In this document: positions 11,249-22,922 of the stretch, piece by piece
Layout of the letters: the number at the start of each line of letters is the position of its first letter
How positions within the stretch are numbered: the stretch's first letter is position 1
NCBI GenBank assembly: GCA_024516155.1
Contig: JAJJXM010000092.1
Location: 62,001 to 126,000, forward strand
Source: Pyronema omphalodes
Taxonomy: Eukaryota; Ascomycota; Pezizomycetes; Pezizales; Pyronemataceae
Reading direction: 5' to 3'
DNA: 64,000 nucleotides
Notes under the pieces: model-generated
The model's input: the letters and a program-made list of their open reading frames with translations, nothing else
Told to the model about the DNA's origin: nothing
The model's database searches: none
Position numbers and translations under genes: made by a program

Positions 11249-14100
11249 CTACGTCTCCGCCTCTCCAATCTTTCTCAAAAATCCAACCACCCGGTTGGTA
11301 TCTACCTCCCCGGGATCCGACTCGACAGCCATAACTAGCCCTTCGATAAGCCCATCCACATTCTGTTCTTCAATACCGGTAGACAACGCCACCACTCTAC
11401 GGAAATTGTTTTCCAAATCCATTGATTTTTCTTTAAGTTTTTGCACGGTACCCTGTAAGGATCTCTCGTTGCGTTTGTATCCCTTGAGACGGGACTTGAG
11501 AAGGGTAGACGGAGGAAGGGTTTTAATATAAGCCAACTGGGTAGTGGTGAGGTTTGATATTGAGTGGACGGGAGCCAAAAGACTATTCTGTAGCGTGTAT
11601 GGGGTGTCGGCTGTTGTAGGCTCCTGTTCCTCGGTAATACTGCCTCTTCTTCCCTCAGCAGGTGTAGCGGGGGTAGTAGTTCCATTAGGCCCTGCAGCTG
11701 TCCCTGCAATAACAGCACCTCCAGAACCCTCTTCCGCAGGAGTAGGAAGTCCTTCGGTTACAGGGTGCTCCTGAAGAGCACGTTTCAAGTTACGACAAGC
11801 CTGGCGAAGGTCGGAAATTTTTCGGACCTTGGTGCGTAGATCATTAGCACGGCTTCGCTCGGCACCGAGGCGCGAAGTGACATCGCGTAGACTGGTGAGG
11901 GTCGTGGTTACGGTTGATTGTTTTCCGTCTAGTTCTTTCTGAAAGTCGTTTTCGAGACTGCGGATGAGATCTTGCATTGCTAAGTCTAGATTAGCAAGAT
12001 GGAAGGGGACTCGGTATCTCATGTCGCTTGGGAATTCGTGCGGGAGATAGAATGAGGCCATGGTGGGTATGGGGGATGGAGAATTGGGGATGAGAAAGGT
12101 AGATGGGAAGGTGGATGAGGATGAGGATGAGGATGGAAGATAAGGATGGAGGATGAGGGGGTATGAAGTAATGGATGACGAAATAGAAGTGCCAACGGAT
12201 GACGGCAGAAAGAAAGCGGTTTGCTCGAGCCGGCCGGGAACTCACATTTGATAATGTCCTCACGTTTCTGTACAACTGCCTGGGGCACCGTATAGTTCAG
12301 TTGTCGTACCTGCTGTTGCTCATTCGGTGCTGGAACTACCTGTCCATTTTGTACTCCAACTCCAAAATCACACGGTCTCAAGCCAGCTCTATTGGGAATA
12401 CTTGGATCCGCTCCGACATCCAGCAAGGGACTAATGATCGCATGGTTACCTATCCGACCCGCGATAGCAAGCGCAGTATCGCCCGTTTTATCTTGCGCAT
12501 TAACAACATCCGAGATAAACCGTTCAAGGCTAATAACTCTCATTGTCTGTCCACGCTGATTATTAGAAGTAGCAGAAGACGCAACTCCATGCTTAGCGAC
12601 GAACTCCAACAAGCAGTTCAGGTAATATTTAGCATCCTGGCCTCTTCCCTTCATTCCAGACTTAACAGCGATGTGGTGGAGAACAGTTCTTCCATGGTTG
12701 TCTTGGATTGGAATAGAAGGATGCAAGAGATTGAGTAATGCAGGGAAACAGTTTTGGTCGAAGTTATTAGTGGAAAAGCAGGATCTTGTTAAAGCAGTTT
12801 CGCCAGATTCATTAACACGGAAGATGTTGGATCCCCTATTAATGAGAGCCCGGACAACGTTGATACGAGCTAACGCAGCAGCCCAGTGAATAGCTGTATT
12901 GCCCGTGGCATCAAGTGGCATATCGACTTGCTCTGGGGTAATTTGCTCAAGAGATTCAATAGCTTGTTCTTCACCGCGGAGGAAGACGTCCATTAAAATC
13001 GCCTTAGCGCTCTCAACGTTGGGAATGTCATGAGGATTAAGCGGAGGAGCGGGGCCTTCCTCATGAATTGGATCAGCTGTCTCCTGAACTGGACTAGAAG
13101 CACGAGCTCTCTTGGAAGGCGGTTCATGAATATCGTTTTGAGATTCGTGGCCCACAATTTGGGATGCATAAGTAGAGTCTGGAAGCTGCTGGTTGTACAA
13201 AAAGCTCGGGTCGGACATCATACTGGCAGGAGGAGCAGGCCAGTTGCCTTGGCTGTGAGAGTCCTCTCGCATAACGCCCTGAACAGAGGATGAAACAGTC
13301 GAAAGACCAGGACGATTGCTGGGCGATTCCAGCATAGCAGAAGCCTTTCCAAGGGTAGTAAGAGCTGATGTGACAGCTGGAGAGTTGGCAGGGAATAATC
13401 CGTTGGAGCCGTTAGGTTGACTGAAGCTCGGATTATACATTCTTTTCCGTTTAGCAGCCATAGCCTGTTCCTTTGTAGGTGTCGAATCATGTCCAGCGGT
13501 GGAAGTAGTATCGAGATTTAATAGAGGCGCAAGAATATGTTCAACTCCGTATTGACGACAGAATTCACGACCACGTTCAAAGTCGATCCTAAAATGCGTT
13601 AGCGGTAGCTCAGGTAAAAACAGTAGGAACAAAATACCATGTTCCCTGATATTTTCCATATCCTCCCTGGACCTTCTCATGAGTACCCGATAAAATCTCC
13701 TTCTCAAGAACCTTAGTTCTTTTTCCCTTCTCGACTCCAGCAACTTTTAAAATCTGAGTAGCATTCAACCAGGAGTCGTCTCTTCTGCGCATGACCGCAA
13801 CGTTATTGATCGTCATTTCGAAAACCGCAACGCCCGAGTAAACGGCCTATCAAAAATCAGTTTCCACACATTTTCTTTTAGGAAAAAAATCCTATAGCTC
13901 ACAGTATAAATAGTCGGAGGTGGGCCTCTAGGATCCATATTGGCCAACTGAGGTGGTGGGGGAGTTCCAGCAGGAGTACTTGCAGCGGTCGCCGAGAAAG
14001 ATCCAACGGTACCTTGGGGGGGACCTTGGGCGGCGAAAGAATTAGCCGTAACAGAGGAACCTGTCCTTTGTAGATTTGGAGACGATTCTGTTGTTGCCAT
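11249..14100 (-). CDS. MBP1: APSES-type DNA-binding subunit of an MBF/SBF-like G1/S transcription factor
   Basis: Four exons on the minus strand: 14100-13903, 13846-13638, 13588-12246, 11979-11249; introns of 56, 49 and 266 bp; about 826 residues. The first intron splits the APSES/KilA-N domain after IYT; joined, it reads [22 protein letters not shown]...[14 protein letters not shown]...KYQGTWIDFERG, the DNA-binding helix-wing of Mbp1/Swi4/Res proteins. Central ankyrin repeats follow ([33 protein letters not shown]; [14 protein letters not shown]), then a coiled-coil C-terminus ([20 protein letters not shown]) of the kind that binds Swi6 partners. The known role is G1/S transcription of replication genes at ACGCGT boxes. 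I chose ATG 14100 (MATTESSPN); an in-frame ATG at 14259 would add 53 low-quality residues. The gene is divergent from the LYR gene. Naming the exact paralogue is an inference. Confidence 0.9.
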
Positions 14101-14326
14101 GGGGGTATGGCAAGATAAAGTTGCGGAGCGAGCGGGGGGTGGGGGGACAGTTGGATTTGTCGGGCCAATGCACGGAGCGTGACGGGAGACGCGAAGTAGG
14201 GGCTGGATTGCGTGTGTCGATGTTGAGCGTGTTCTGCCAAGCCTTGGCAGATTACTCATAAGCGAGTTAGGGATGTTTTAACAACGTCATGGGTAGGTTG
14301 CCCACAAAAAGTTTCGACGCTTATCC

Positions 14327-14332
14327 ACGCGT
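14327..14332. promoter_or_regulatory. MluI cell-cycle box (ACGCGT) in the divergent MBP1/LYR promoter
   Basis: ccACGCGTtt lies 227 bp upstream of the chosen MBP1 start and 140 bp upstream of the LYR-gene ATG. ACGCGT is the established binding site of MBF, whose DNA-binding subunit is Mbp1. Self-regulation is an inference from position; a single 6-mer can occur by chance. Confidence 0.45.
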
Positions 14333-14471
14333 TTGACCCGCAAAGAATCTGAAGAACCCCAACACCAAAGATTGCGAAAAACAACCCCAGGAACAAATCA
14401 CAACATTACCAAAAACTCAGTAACGCCGCTTCCGCTTATCTGCAGCTCAGTCCCCCCACAGTCCCGTGACA

Positions 14472-15859
14472 ATGCCACCTTTTGGCAAGGGCTATTTCCG
14501 CCCGAAATTCAATCGCGGAATCCTCGATAACCCCCGCTGGATCTACCGCCATTTGATTAGACAATCACGCGCGCTCTACGACGACGTCGCACGAACATGG
14601 TGGACTAAGCATATCCGAGAACGTTTCGAAGAGCATCTCAAAGATGATATCTACGAGAAAATGACTGTTGCACGCATTGCTGCCGCACGGAAAGGAATTA
14701 AAACACTCGCAAGAGCAAACTGCGGAATGCCAAAGCCTTTAACTAAGATTATGGAAACTGCATATGGACGTATTGGAAAGCGTCGTCACGAGCTTTTACT
14801 TGTAAGTTTTATCCCAGGCCGAGAAATTATAGAGAAATCCCCGAGCATTCGAAGCGCATGACAAAAGAATTCGAAATGCAATGACAAGAGGGTTCGAAGC
14901 GCATGACAAGAGAATTCAAAGCGAATTTACAAGAGCTCTCTACCTCCATAAAGACCGCCAGCTAACCATCCCAGCCCATTCTCCACTACAACAAACCTAT
15001 CCTCGAGCGCGGAGACCCCCGCCAAGCACTCCCCTACCAACCCGAGCCCTTCCTAAAGCTCCTCCGCTGGGCCAACGTCAAAAACCTCAAAGTCGAGATC
15101 CCCGAAAAAAACATCTGGGACCAACCCTTCCCCGAAAGCCGGAAGCCGCGTATCTACCATCTGCAGCACACGCGACTTCTCGAAGCCTGTCCCGCGCCAT
15201 TACCCATGGACGAGTGGACAAAGCTGAAACAATATGCAGACGGCGAAGCCACTCCTCCACCTTCTAGAAGAAAACATGAACTTCAACTCGTTAAGGAACT
15301 TAGAGAAGCTCCGGTGGATTTGATACATGGAAGACCTCATAATATGTCCTCGAGATCTTGGAGGAGATTGTATACGAGGATCTTGGAACAGACACCGACC
15401 ATAAAATGGCCCCAGAAAAAAGGGGAGGAGATTGAGATTATTTCAGTTCCTAAAGGTGCAGAAATCCCAGATGGTGAACCGGATGATTTTGCAACGTTCG
15501 AAAATGAGCTAAAGGAATCGGAATGGGAGGCCAAAATCAATGGTGTGAAACTTTCGAAACGGGAACGTTTTATCGAAAGGGAACGGGCAAAGTTTTTGGG
15601 AGATGAAATGGAGAAGAAGAGGCAGGAGAATGATCGGAAGGTCTTTGAAGAAACTAAGGCCAAGTTTAAGAAGATGATAGAAGAAGATGAAAAGGCGGCC
15701 ATGCAAAAGGCATTAATGGAGAAAAAACTTCAGGAACAGGCTCTAAAGGCTCAGAGGGACTTGAATACCTCTAAGAAATATAACCGCGATTTCAAAAATT
15801 GGAGCGGTCCCAACAACCCCGCTGATGGAGCAATTAGAAAAATCAATGTTCGGGATTAG
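14472..15859 (+). CDS. Complex-1 LYR-motif family protein (probably mitochondrial)
   Basis: Exons 14472-14801 and 14975-15859, phase-0 intron (gtaagt...gctaaccatcccag), about 404 residues. The N-terminus has IYRHLIRQSRALYDDVARTWW...IRERF, the Leu/Tyr/Arg-type helix and following helices of the LYR (LYRM) fold used by small proteins that bind the acyl carrier protein in mitochondria. The middle is PILHYNKPILERG...FLKLLRW, and the second half is a long charged coiled coil (residues ~290-370, many E/K/R) ending in KYNRDFKNWSGPNNP. The length is far above the ~100 residues of simple LYRM factors, so this belongs to the extended fungal type. The true partner is unknown. The intron contains a 22-23-bp tandem repeat. 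Confidence 0.75.
14848..14935 (+). repeat. 22-23-bp tandem repeat inside the LYR-gene intron
   Basis: Four imperfect units of ttcgaagcgcatgacaagag type: the first and third are nearly identical, the second and fourth diverged. They fill the middle of the 173-bp intron between donor and branch point, so copy-number change would alter only intron length. Confidence 0.7.
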
Positions 15860-16522
15860 ATGATGGATGGAATTGGGCTTTATGTAAGATTAGGGTATGT
15901 AGGGATATGGAGTTGAGAATTGTTTTATTTTTTTATGTATTTTCATCCATATGTAGATATTTTATTGATAGGACACCCAGTTTGGAAGGTTGTTATAGTT
16001 ATGGTTATGGTCGCTAATCAAGCCTGCGATAGCCTTGTCGTTACCCCCGCCTGAATGTACCCCGCTCGACCAAGCCCTGTCCACGAGCTTCAGCACAGAC
16101 AGCGCATAACATCTGCATCGCAACCAACGACGCGAAATTAGGGGCCGTTAGATGTTCGTATCTATGTAACTCGATGATAATTAATGCATAGAACAAATCC
16201 AATCTCTCCTAAATTTTCCATCTCATCGTGTTAACAACGAATCACTCATTATCTTGGCTTGATTCCCTGTTTTCGTTGCCGTGTCGCCCATTGTTTACCT
16301 TCCAACATCTTAAATCCTTGACCCTGGTTGCCAACATAAACAAACGCCAGCATCATCACCTTCCCCACACTTCGTCAGTGAATTGAAGCTCTCCCTTCTT
16401 CGCAGCCCCATAACCCATTCGCATACTTTACCCCCAAGTACACACTGCAACTTACTGCAACTATCCGCGTAAATTAATTCAACAAAGTCCACCAAAGCCT
16501 ACCAATTCACCCAATCCAAGTC
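15860..16522. other. Intergenic spacer
   Basis: Between the LYR gene and the downstream membrane-protein gene. No ORF, RNA gene or repeat that I can support; it contains the 3' UTR of one gene and the promoter of the next. Confidence 0.6.
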
Positions 16523-17642
16523 ATGTCTTCTCTCTGGCTCGCCAAAAAAAAGAAAGCCGAGCTCATCTCCCTCTGCGAAGAGCTAGGTCTCGAGTAAGAA
16601 ATTCCCCCATTGTCATGAGCACCACGAACCCAGCTAATATCTTTACCCAGTACCCAAGGATACCTCAAATCAGACCTCGAGGCCATTCTATCTGAACACC
16701 TTGCGGATAACGAAGCAAAGCTCAGCAGCGACCCAACCTTCTCCGCCTACTACGAAACTGTTGCGCCCCGTGCGTCTCCCTATGAGTCTCGTGCGCGCAG
16801 AAGAACCTCACGTTATCAAGCTACCGAGCCATCCGAGAATGGGTATGTAATCTTGAATTGGAATCTTCTCTCCTCGCGTGCACAGAGGCGAAGGAACCAA
16901 GCGAGCGAGCTTCAGCTAACCGACCTCCTCTTTTAGCGATGCCTCGACCTCCCCAGAACCCACCAACGAGCGCATGACGCGTTCTGGTAGCCGGGCTTTA
17001 TCCACTCGTACACCGCGCACTATTCGTCGGCTTCCCGCCCCGATCCCAACATCTCCTGCTATCGTCGCTGATGACCTCGAGACTCGTTCAGCTAGCTTTA
17101 TCGCGGCTACGAAGCGCGTTGTTACCTCCACTGATCTTCAGGAACAAGCTATTTCCTTGAGAGATCGTTTATCCAATGTAATCTCAGTTAACGCAGCCGC
17201 GTTATCTATTGAGGCTGTATTGTTGTTGGTTGCAGTTATTCCGGTTAACTATCAGCTTACTTTCCCGGCTATCGAGGCGGTTGGAATTGCATCTACCACG
17301 TTCGAGGTACCGGATTTGTTTGTGTTATTGACCGGAGCGTTCTGGGGACCGTTTTTGACTTGGTTGGCAACTGCGGTAATCTTGCCGTTGATCAATGCGT
17401 TCTTATTCAATTTGGTTAGCTCAGTGAAGGAGAAGGAGCAGCCGAAGGTTGATCCATTGACCTATGCGGTTACCAGGGGACTCGTTACGTATGCAGTTTA
17501 TTACAGGGCGTTCTTGTTCTTTGGGGCTTTGGGTGAGGAGTCAGTGTTGACTATCGCAAGGGGAGTTGGAAGAGAATTGCAGTTGGTTAATGCAGCTGTT
17601 GGAGCCGTGGCGGCCATCTGGGAGGGAATTTTGAAGCGGTAA
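16523..17642 (+). CDS. Conserved-looking membrane protein with N-terminal SAP/HeH-like helices; function unknown
   Basis: Three exons: 16523-16593, 16651-16842, 16937-17642; introns 57 and 94 bp, both phase 2 with gctaat/gctaac branch points; 322 residues. The N-terminus (AKKKKAELISLCEELGLEDTQGYLKSDLEAILSEHL, split by intron 1) looks like a helix-extended loop-helix of SAP/HeH type. A basic Ser/Thr/Pro stretch follows. The C-terminal half has about four hydrophobic segments: around LSIEAVLLLVAVIPV, PDLFVLLTGAFWGPFLTW, TAVILPLINAFLFNLV and YYRAFLFFGAL, then a final weak one. HeH/SAP plus membrane spans recalls inner-nuclear-membrane proteins, but I see no specific signature. I do not recognise the family by name. 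Confidence 0.75.
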
Positions 17643-18936
17643 AGAGTTTTTGAGGCGAAATATGCTACCTTTCGGAGTTTTCGGTGGATGAGGCGTGTAA
17701 GGATTAGTATTGTTGGGGAGAGGAGTCCCTGCTATTCTGTCGTTCCTGTATTATGTATCTATGTCTCTTTTTTTTAGCAGCCGACTTCTCTTCTTTTCAA
17801 TCTTTGGTTTGTATTGTTTTTGATACCTGGGTTTTGGAGCCGGATCAGCGTTTGGCTTATGTTTCGATTAGTTTTGGTATTTTTTTGATGTACTAGCTTG
17901 GAGCGTAATATGGGATACCCGAGGTGAGCGAGTGGTTAAAGGGTGGTTAATATAATTCTTGGGTACCCGTTGAACTTGGATTTCTGGACGCCAATTGTGG
18001 AAAGATATCGCGTGCTTCGGTGGCGGTAGCTTCTTGACATGACGGCTCGTCCCTTTGCTCCACCCGCTGTGCTTAGGGCCTTGGTGATATCTGGGCTGTT
18101 CTTGTCGGCGGCTTGGAGCTACGTCGAACGATACAGGTGTAATCTGTGCAGGTAATCTGCCCTGTCAATCTGGGGTATTAGCAGAGGAATTTCGTGGTAG
18201 CAGCACTAAGAAGGTGTATTGTTTCATTAAGAAGAAATGATGGAGGTATGTACCGAAGCTAGAGCTTGGAGGGAATTCACGACCTCGAGGAGCTGTCAGT
18301 GGAGCTAAATGAGCTTTATCTCCACCTCATCACGTGACTATTATCAGCCAGACAGCTCCTCGTCAGATACATACCTATTCTTTTTTGTATCCCTCTGTTC
18401 AACCAAAAGCAAAACATTTTCCTCTTTTCATGAATGCACAGTGACGCTATGCACCCTGCGTTCCTGTATAACCGTTATTGACAGCATATCTTGGCTTCGT
18501 CGTTCCATCCCCTCCGACACATTTACCACCACCATCTGTTTAAGGATCACAAGCCGACTGGCCACGCTGAATTTCCCCCCGGAAGATCAAGGTGTAACGA
18601 GATTTGATGACGTCCACGACACCACTACGCGCGTTCTGAGCATAGACCAACGCCCAGTATAGTTTAGCGGACAAAACTACCAAAAGGTCGGGTTCGAGTT
18701 TAATTCGAAAATAAAGCGAGGAGTCCCGTTTGCGCTCCCGTCGCAAGGGGACGCGGTTGAAGGACCTTTTCTATATTTACACAAAACGACGATTGAATCC
18801 GCGAAACGTGCGAAGAAGCGACAACTTAACCCCAAGCGCAAAAGAAAGGAAGACGGAAAAGATCCGGAAAAAAGGTCGCGAACAACAAAACAAACCAACG
18901 GGTGCGCCTAGCTGTAAGCCGTCAGAATAACTGAGC
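17643..18936. other. Intergenic spacer upstream of the Spo71-like gene
   Basis: The first ~250 bp look like 3' UTR (T-rich). No supportable gene or RNA; ORFs at 18309-18662 and on the opposite strand have no domain and no splice support. Confidence 0.55.
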
Positions 18937-21900
18937 ATGGCCACCCACCCTGAAGATCGCGAAGGTCACCGCCATCACCATCACCAAGACCATTCTCACC
19001 ACGAATCGAGGGAAGCACGCACACACGACTTACTTGATGACAGCACCTACACCTCCCATCGTCTGGTAATTTCGCTATTTTCCTCTCAAACTTCAATGAA
19101 GCTGAAGTTAATCAATTACAGCACCATGCAACTCCCGTTCACCTTCACCTCACCACTCGCCGCGTGTTTGTCGGTCCCCTACCAGTCGGCTGGCGAGAAT
19201 CATTACCAAGCGGAAACACCAGCAATACCACCGGTTTGAAGCAGCATTTCCACTACACAAAACGTGCATCTACATTTACCGCACAGCCTGGAACAATACC
19301 TGCACGGCGAGTAACTGGCCTTGGCAATGGCGAAGGCGGCAGCACCAGCTCAGGAACACCTCCTGTAAATATACCAACAATTGGCTTCAGTTCTGGCTCA
19401 GCTCCTACAATACGTTCCCGACCAAAGCCACCGGCTTCACCATCGCCACCAGATTCAAGAGATAGCGGAGGAAGTGGCGGTGATGATAATGATGCTACAC
19501 CGAGACAGGGAAACAGAATGGGATTGTTGAAACCACAGGGGTATCGGCCGGCTACACAGGGCAGTGGCGGAAGCGAGGACCTTACGCCGACACAACCGAC
19601 TAGGTCCGGGCTACTACGACCCCGGACACAAGAGACGGATGTTTCGGTAGCGACGGCAAGAAGTAGGCCAAATACGAATGGGAGTCATGCGATTATGGGA
19701 GAGAGTTTTGCAACTGCGAATGAGGACTGGGAGGCGGAGATTAGGAGGAGAAGAATGGAAGGACAGGAGAGTATTGTGAGTGGAGCTAAGGACTCGCTGG
19801 CTAGTCTCCTGCGAAGAGATAGGGATGCAAGGAGGGAGGCGGAAATTTTAGCTGAGGGGGGTGCTGCAAGTGGACAGGAGAGGGGCGCGGGTTTATGGGG
19901 ATGGAAGAAGCAGCGGACCATCGAAGATCCGTTCGTGTCAGGTCATCCAGGGAGGGTTGAGGGAGGGTTAGTGAGATTTAACACGGACGATGGAGGGGTT
20001 AGGAACAGGGACGAGCAAGTGAAGAATAAGATACAGGGACTGTCTAGAGCACGATCATTACGACGAGGACTTCAACACCGAAGAAGCAGTGGTTTGCAAA
20101 ACAGCGGGGAGATCATCAAAATGGAGAGCATGATAGTGCGAATAGAAACAGCACGGGCTCAACTCCCAGACGACTACGACGAGAACGCTAGCCTTAAGGT
20201 GGATACGCGGACCGCCGACAAATGGCGAGAATATGTTGTCGTTTGTCGAGAGCGGGAGGATCCTGAGGCCCCTCTTATGTTGAGGCTGTATAAAAATCGA
20301 CATATCCCTGCAGTTGATAAAAAGAGTTTCTCTGGCCGATCTCGAGAAATACCTCTAAACGCCAAGACAACTAAAGTCAATCTCTATTCATCACTCGATA
20401 AAACGCTAGTAATATGGCTTCCCCACCACCATGGAACAATCATATACATTATGCGTCCTCGGTGCTCCTCAAGTTCAGTAGAATGGTATACCTTCCTTTG
20501 TACGGCACTGGGAGAAAAACAAGCCAAAACTCTTGAAATTAAAGTTCCGGATCTCTCCCTAACGATATCTCTCAATAACCCTTTCGACCGTCGAGATAAG
20601 ACAGAAAAAGATGAAGATGGCTGTATTACCGCCATTCAACCTCAATTTGTTGCTGAATCGCTGCTGAAACGTTCCGTTGGCCTACTGGAAGACGTCAGCG
20701 AGTGGTCCTCAGTCCTAAACTACTGGAAAGAATCCCAGCGAATGGGGCTTGCGTGGCGGCGATACGACCGTCTCGAATGGATCCATGGTGTTAACGAGCA
20801 GCGTATGGATGGATCCATGGCAATGATAAAAACCCATGAACTCGAACTCCGTCCAAAAACCCACTACCCCACGGAAACTACTATCAAAGGCAAAGGCAAA
20901 ATGATTGAACCCCCACCCGTAGAGGGTTATTTAGTCCGCCTAACCTCTCGTGGTGGCCGTGAGGAACGCATGGGCCGCAACTTCCAAAAGCGTCTTTACT
21001 TCTCCACCTTTGACCAGTTCCTCTGTTTCTGCAAACCCCTCATGGCCACCCCTCCTCAGCCACCAAAGAAATACACCACCACTCCCAGCGAACCTGGGAC
21101 CCCTCAAGTCCCCGCAGAAACCCCACTCATCTACTCAGTAACCCCTTACTCCCTCACCTCCTCCGGTACAATCTCCTGGTTATCACCCCCCACCAACCCC
21201 CAACTAGCCGCACAACGTGACGATGCCGCTTACGCAGAGGCACAACGCAACATCTCCGTTCTCTCCGCCGCAGATGGCTATATCGACCTAACCACCTGCA
21301 TCCTCTGCCGCGCCTGCGATTCCTCCTCCTCTCCCATACCCCCGGAAGCACTAGCCCCGCGAGAACGGGACACCAACGACGTCTTCGACCCCACCTGGCC
21401 AGACGGCGACTCTATCCCCCTCTACTGCTTCGAACTTCTTCTCAACAACGGTCTCAGCGTAAAACTGCAAGCTTACAACGTAGCCTCACGCAATGAATGG
21501 ATCCGACGATTATCAGACCTAATAACCTACTGGTCGAGCCGCCACAACAATGATTTAATCACCATCCGAGTCACCCGCGACGAAAACTGTAAATCCCTAG
21601 GCATCGACGAAGAAACTGAATCCGTCCTAGGACAAATGGGAAAAAAATGGGAAGTTAGTAGTAGCTTAACCTTAGCCAGCGCTGAGATTTATAATGTTTG
21701 TCCTCTGTCTTCTTGTAGGACTATTACTATGTCTGGTTTGCTTTATAGGAAACCGAGACGAAATGCTACGTTTAAAAGGTATGAGGTTATCCTGTGTAAT
21801 GGTGCCCTGATGATCTTTCATCATACGGCTCGTGCACCCACCGGTAAAGAAAAAAGGACTACCTATCATGAAAAACACCTCGTTATTGAGCTGAGAGATG

Positions 21901-22200
21901 CTTATGTTTATTCCGGTGTCGTGACGGAGGAAGAAATGACCGGTGTTCCCGGCAGAAAAATGACACCGAGAATCTGGGGGGATGGGTTTACATCACAAGA
22001 CGCAGGGGGGGGTAACAACCTTTGTCGTCTGGGCTGCAATAGGGAAAGGAGGACCTGGAAAGAAAGGAAAAGCAACAGTCTTTAAGGCTAGATCTAGAGT
22101 GGAGAGAGATGCTTGGGTTTCGAATATTGCGATGGAAATTGAGAGGCTGAATGTCGGGAGAGAAGAGGAGGTTAAGATTGTCGAGGGAAAGAAGAATTAG
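18937..22200 (+). CDS. Spo71/Mug56-like PH-domain protein (sporulation family), one frameshift near the C-terminus
   Basis: Exon 1 18937-19065 (His-rich start HRHHHHQDHSHH), 56-bp intron, exon 2 19122-22200. Exon 2 opens with HHATPVHLHLTTRRVFVGPLPVGW and a long Ser/Pro/Gly-rich region, then a PH-like region from about RIETARAQLPDDYDEN to IKVPDLSLTISL, a central block (YWKESQRMGLAWRRYDRLEW), a second PH-like block (EGYLVRLTSRGGREERMGRNFQKRLYFS) and a C-terminal PH region (ITMSGLLYRKPRRNATFKRYEVIL...). In yeast, Spo71-type proteins act with Vps13 at the forming spore membrane. At 22005-22012 a run of 8 G breaks the frame; 7 G would continue directly into VTTFVVWAAIGKG...RDAWVSNIAMEIERL and the stop at 22198. 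The protein would then be about 1,068 residues. Family assignment is from recall, not a search. Confidence 0.75.
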
Positions 22201-22321
22201 GAATGCTTCTGGGAGTGGTGGAGGGAGATTTGTAGGGCGCCTTGGAGGTGGTTAGCGGAGGATGAAGAGGAGGAGGAGGTCTGGGATGTGGGCACGGAAT
22301 CGGAGGATGAGTAATATGTTC

Positions 22322-22333
<12 letters not shown>

Positions 22334-22352
<19 letters not shown>

Positions 22353-22355
22353 GGG
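22334..22355 (+). repeat. Poly(G) tract, 22 nt
   Basis: Uninterrupted G run directly after a (gt)n stretch, followed by two copies of gggggtgagataggatga. Its exact length is unreliable in any assembly. Confidence 0.85.
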
Positions 22356-22826
22356 TTGAGGGGGTGAGATAGGATGAGGGGGTGAGATAGGATGAGGTAG
22401 GGCGGAGCATAATCCCACCTCTATATCACCGGCGACAGAAATTGCATAGCGTAGGCGTAGGCGTAGGCATAGGCGTTTTCTTTTCTTTTTCATTATTTTT
22501 TATCAGGATCTGGAAGCGGGTGTTTGGTGCTTGTCTTTTTTTTTTTTTTTTTTACTTTCTGTATGCATGCATCATGCATGCATATCTTTTTTTTCAGGGT
22601 TTCTTAAGTGTGCGTGTTTGTATGGGTGGGTGAACTTATGCCCTATGCTATTATTATTATTGGTATTGGTGTTATTGCATTGTAATTATAGTCTCTATTC
22701 ATCTCTCTCTCTCTCTTAGTAATTGATTCATTCACTCACTGGAGGTTTGGGTCTTGGTTTTATTGCTTGCTTGATGTGCTGGATTTGGTTTGTTATAGGA
22801 TATGGTTTGGTATGGTTTGGTATCTT

Positions 22827-22922
22827 GTGGAAAGGTGGAAAGGTGGAAAGGTGGAAAGGTGGAAAGGTGGAAAGGTGGAAAGGTGGAAAGGTGGAAAGGT
22901 GGAAAGGTGGAAAGGTGGAAAG
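22827..22922 (+). repeat. 8-bp satellite (gtggaaag)12
   Basis: Twelve head-to-tail copies with no visible mismatch; flanked by tatggtttgg duplications on the left. Confidence 0.93.

Noticed and set aside
18660..18740. ggttcgagt T-loop-like motif suggesting a tRNA
   Set aside because: No acceptor, D or anticodon stem can be formed around it.
21652..21719. Possible intron in the Spo71-like gene (gttagt...cttgtag)
   Set aside because: The frame is open through it, and the stretch KKWEV...AEIYNVC...CRTITMSG looks like protein conserved in this family as I recall it; splicing there would break the frame.
22827..22922. Possible CRISPR-like array
   Set aside because: Direct 8-bp tandem repeats without spacers in a eukaryotic genome.
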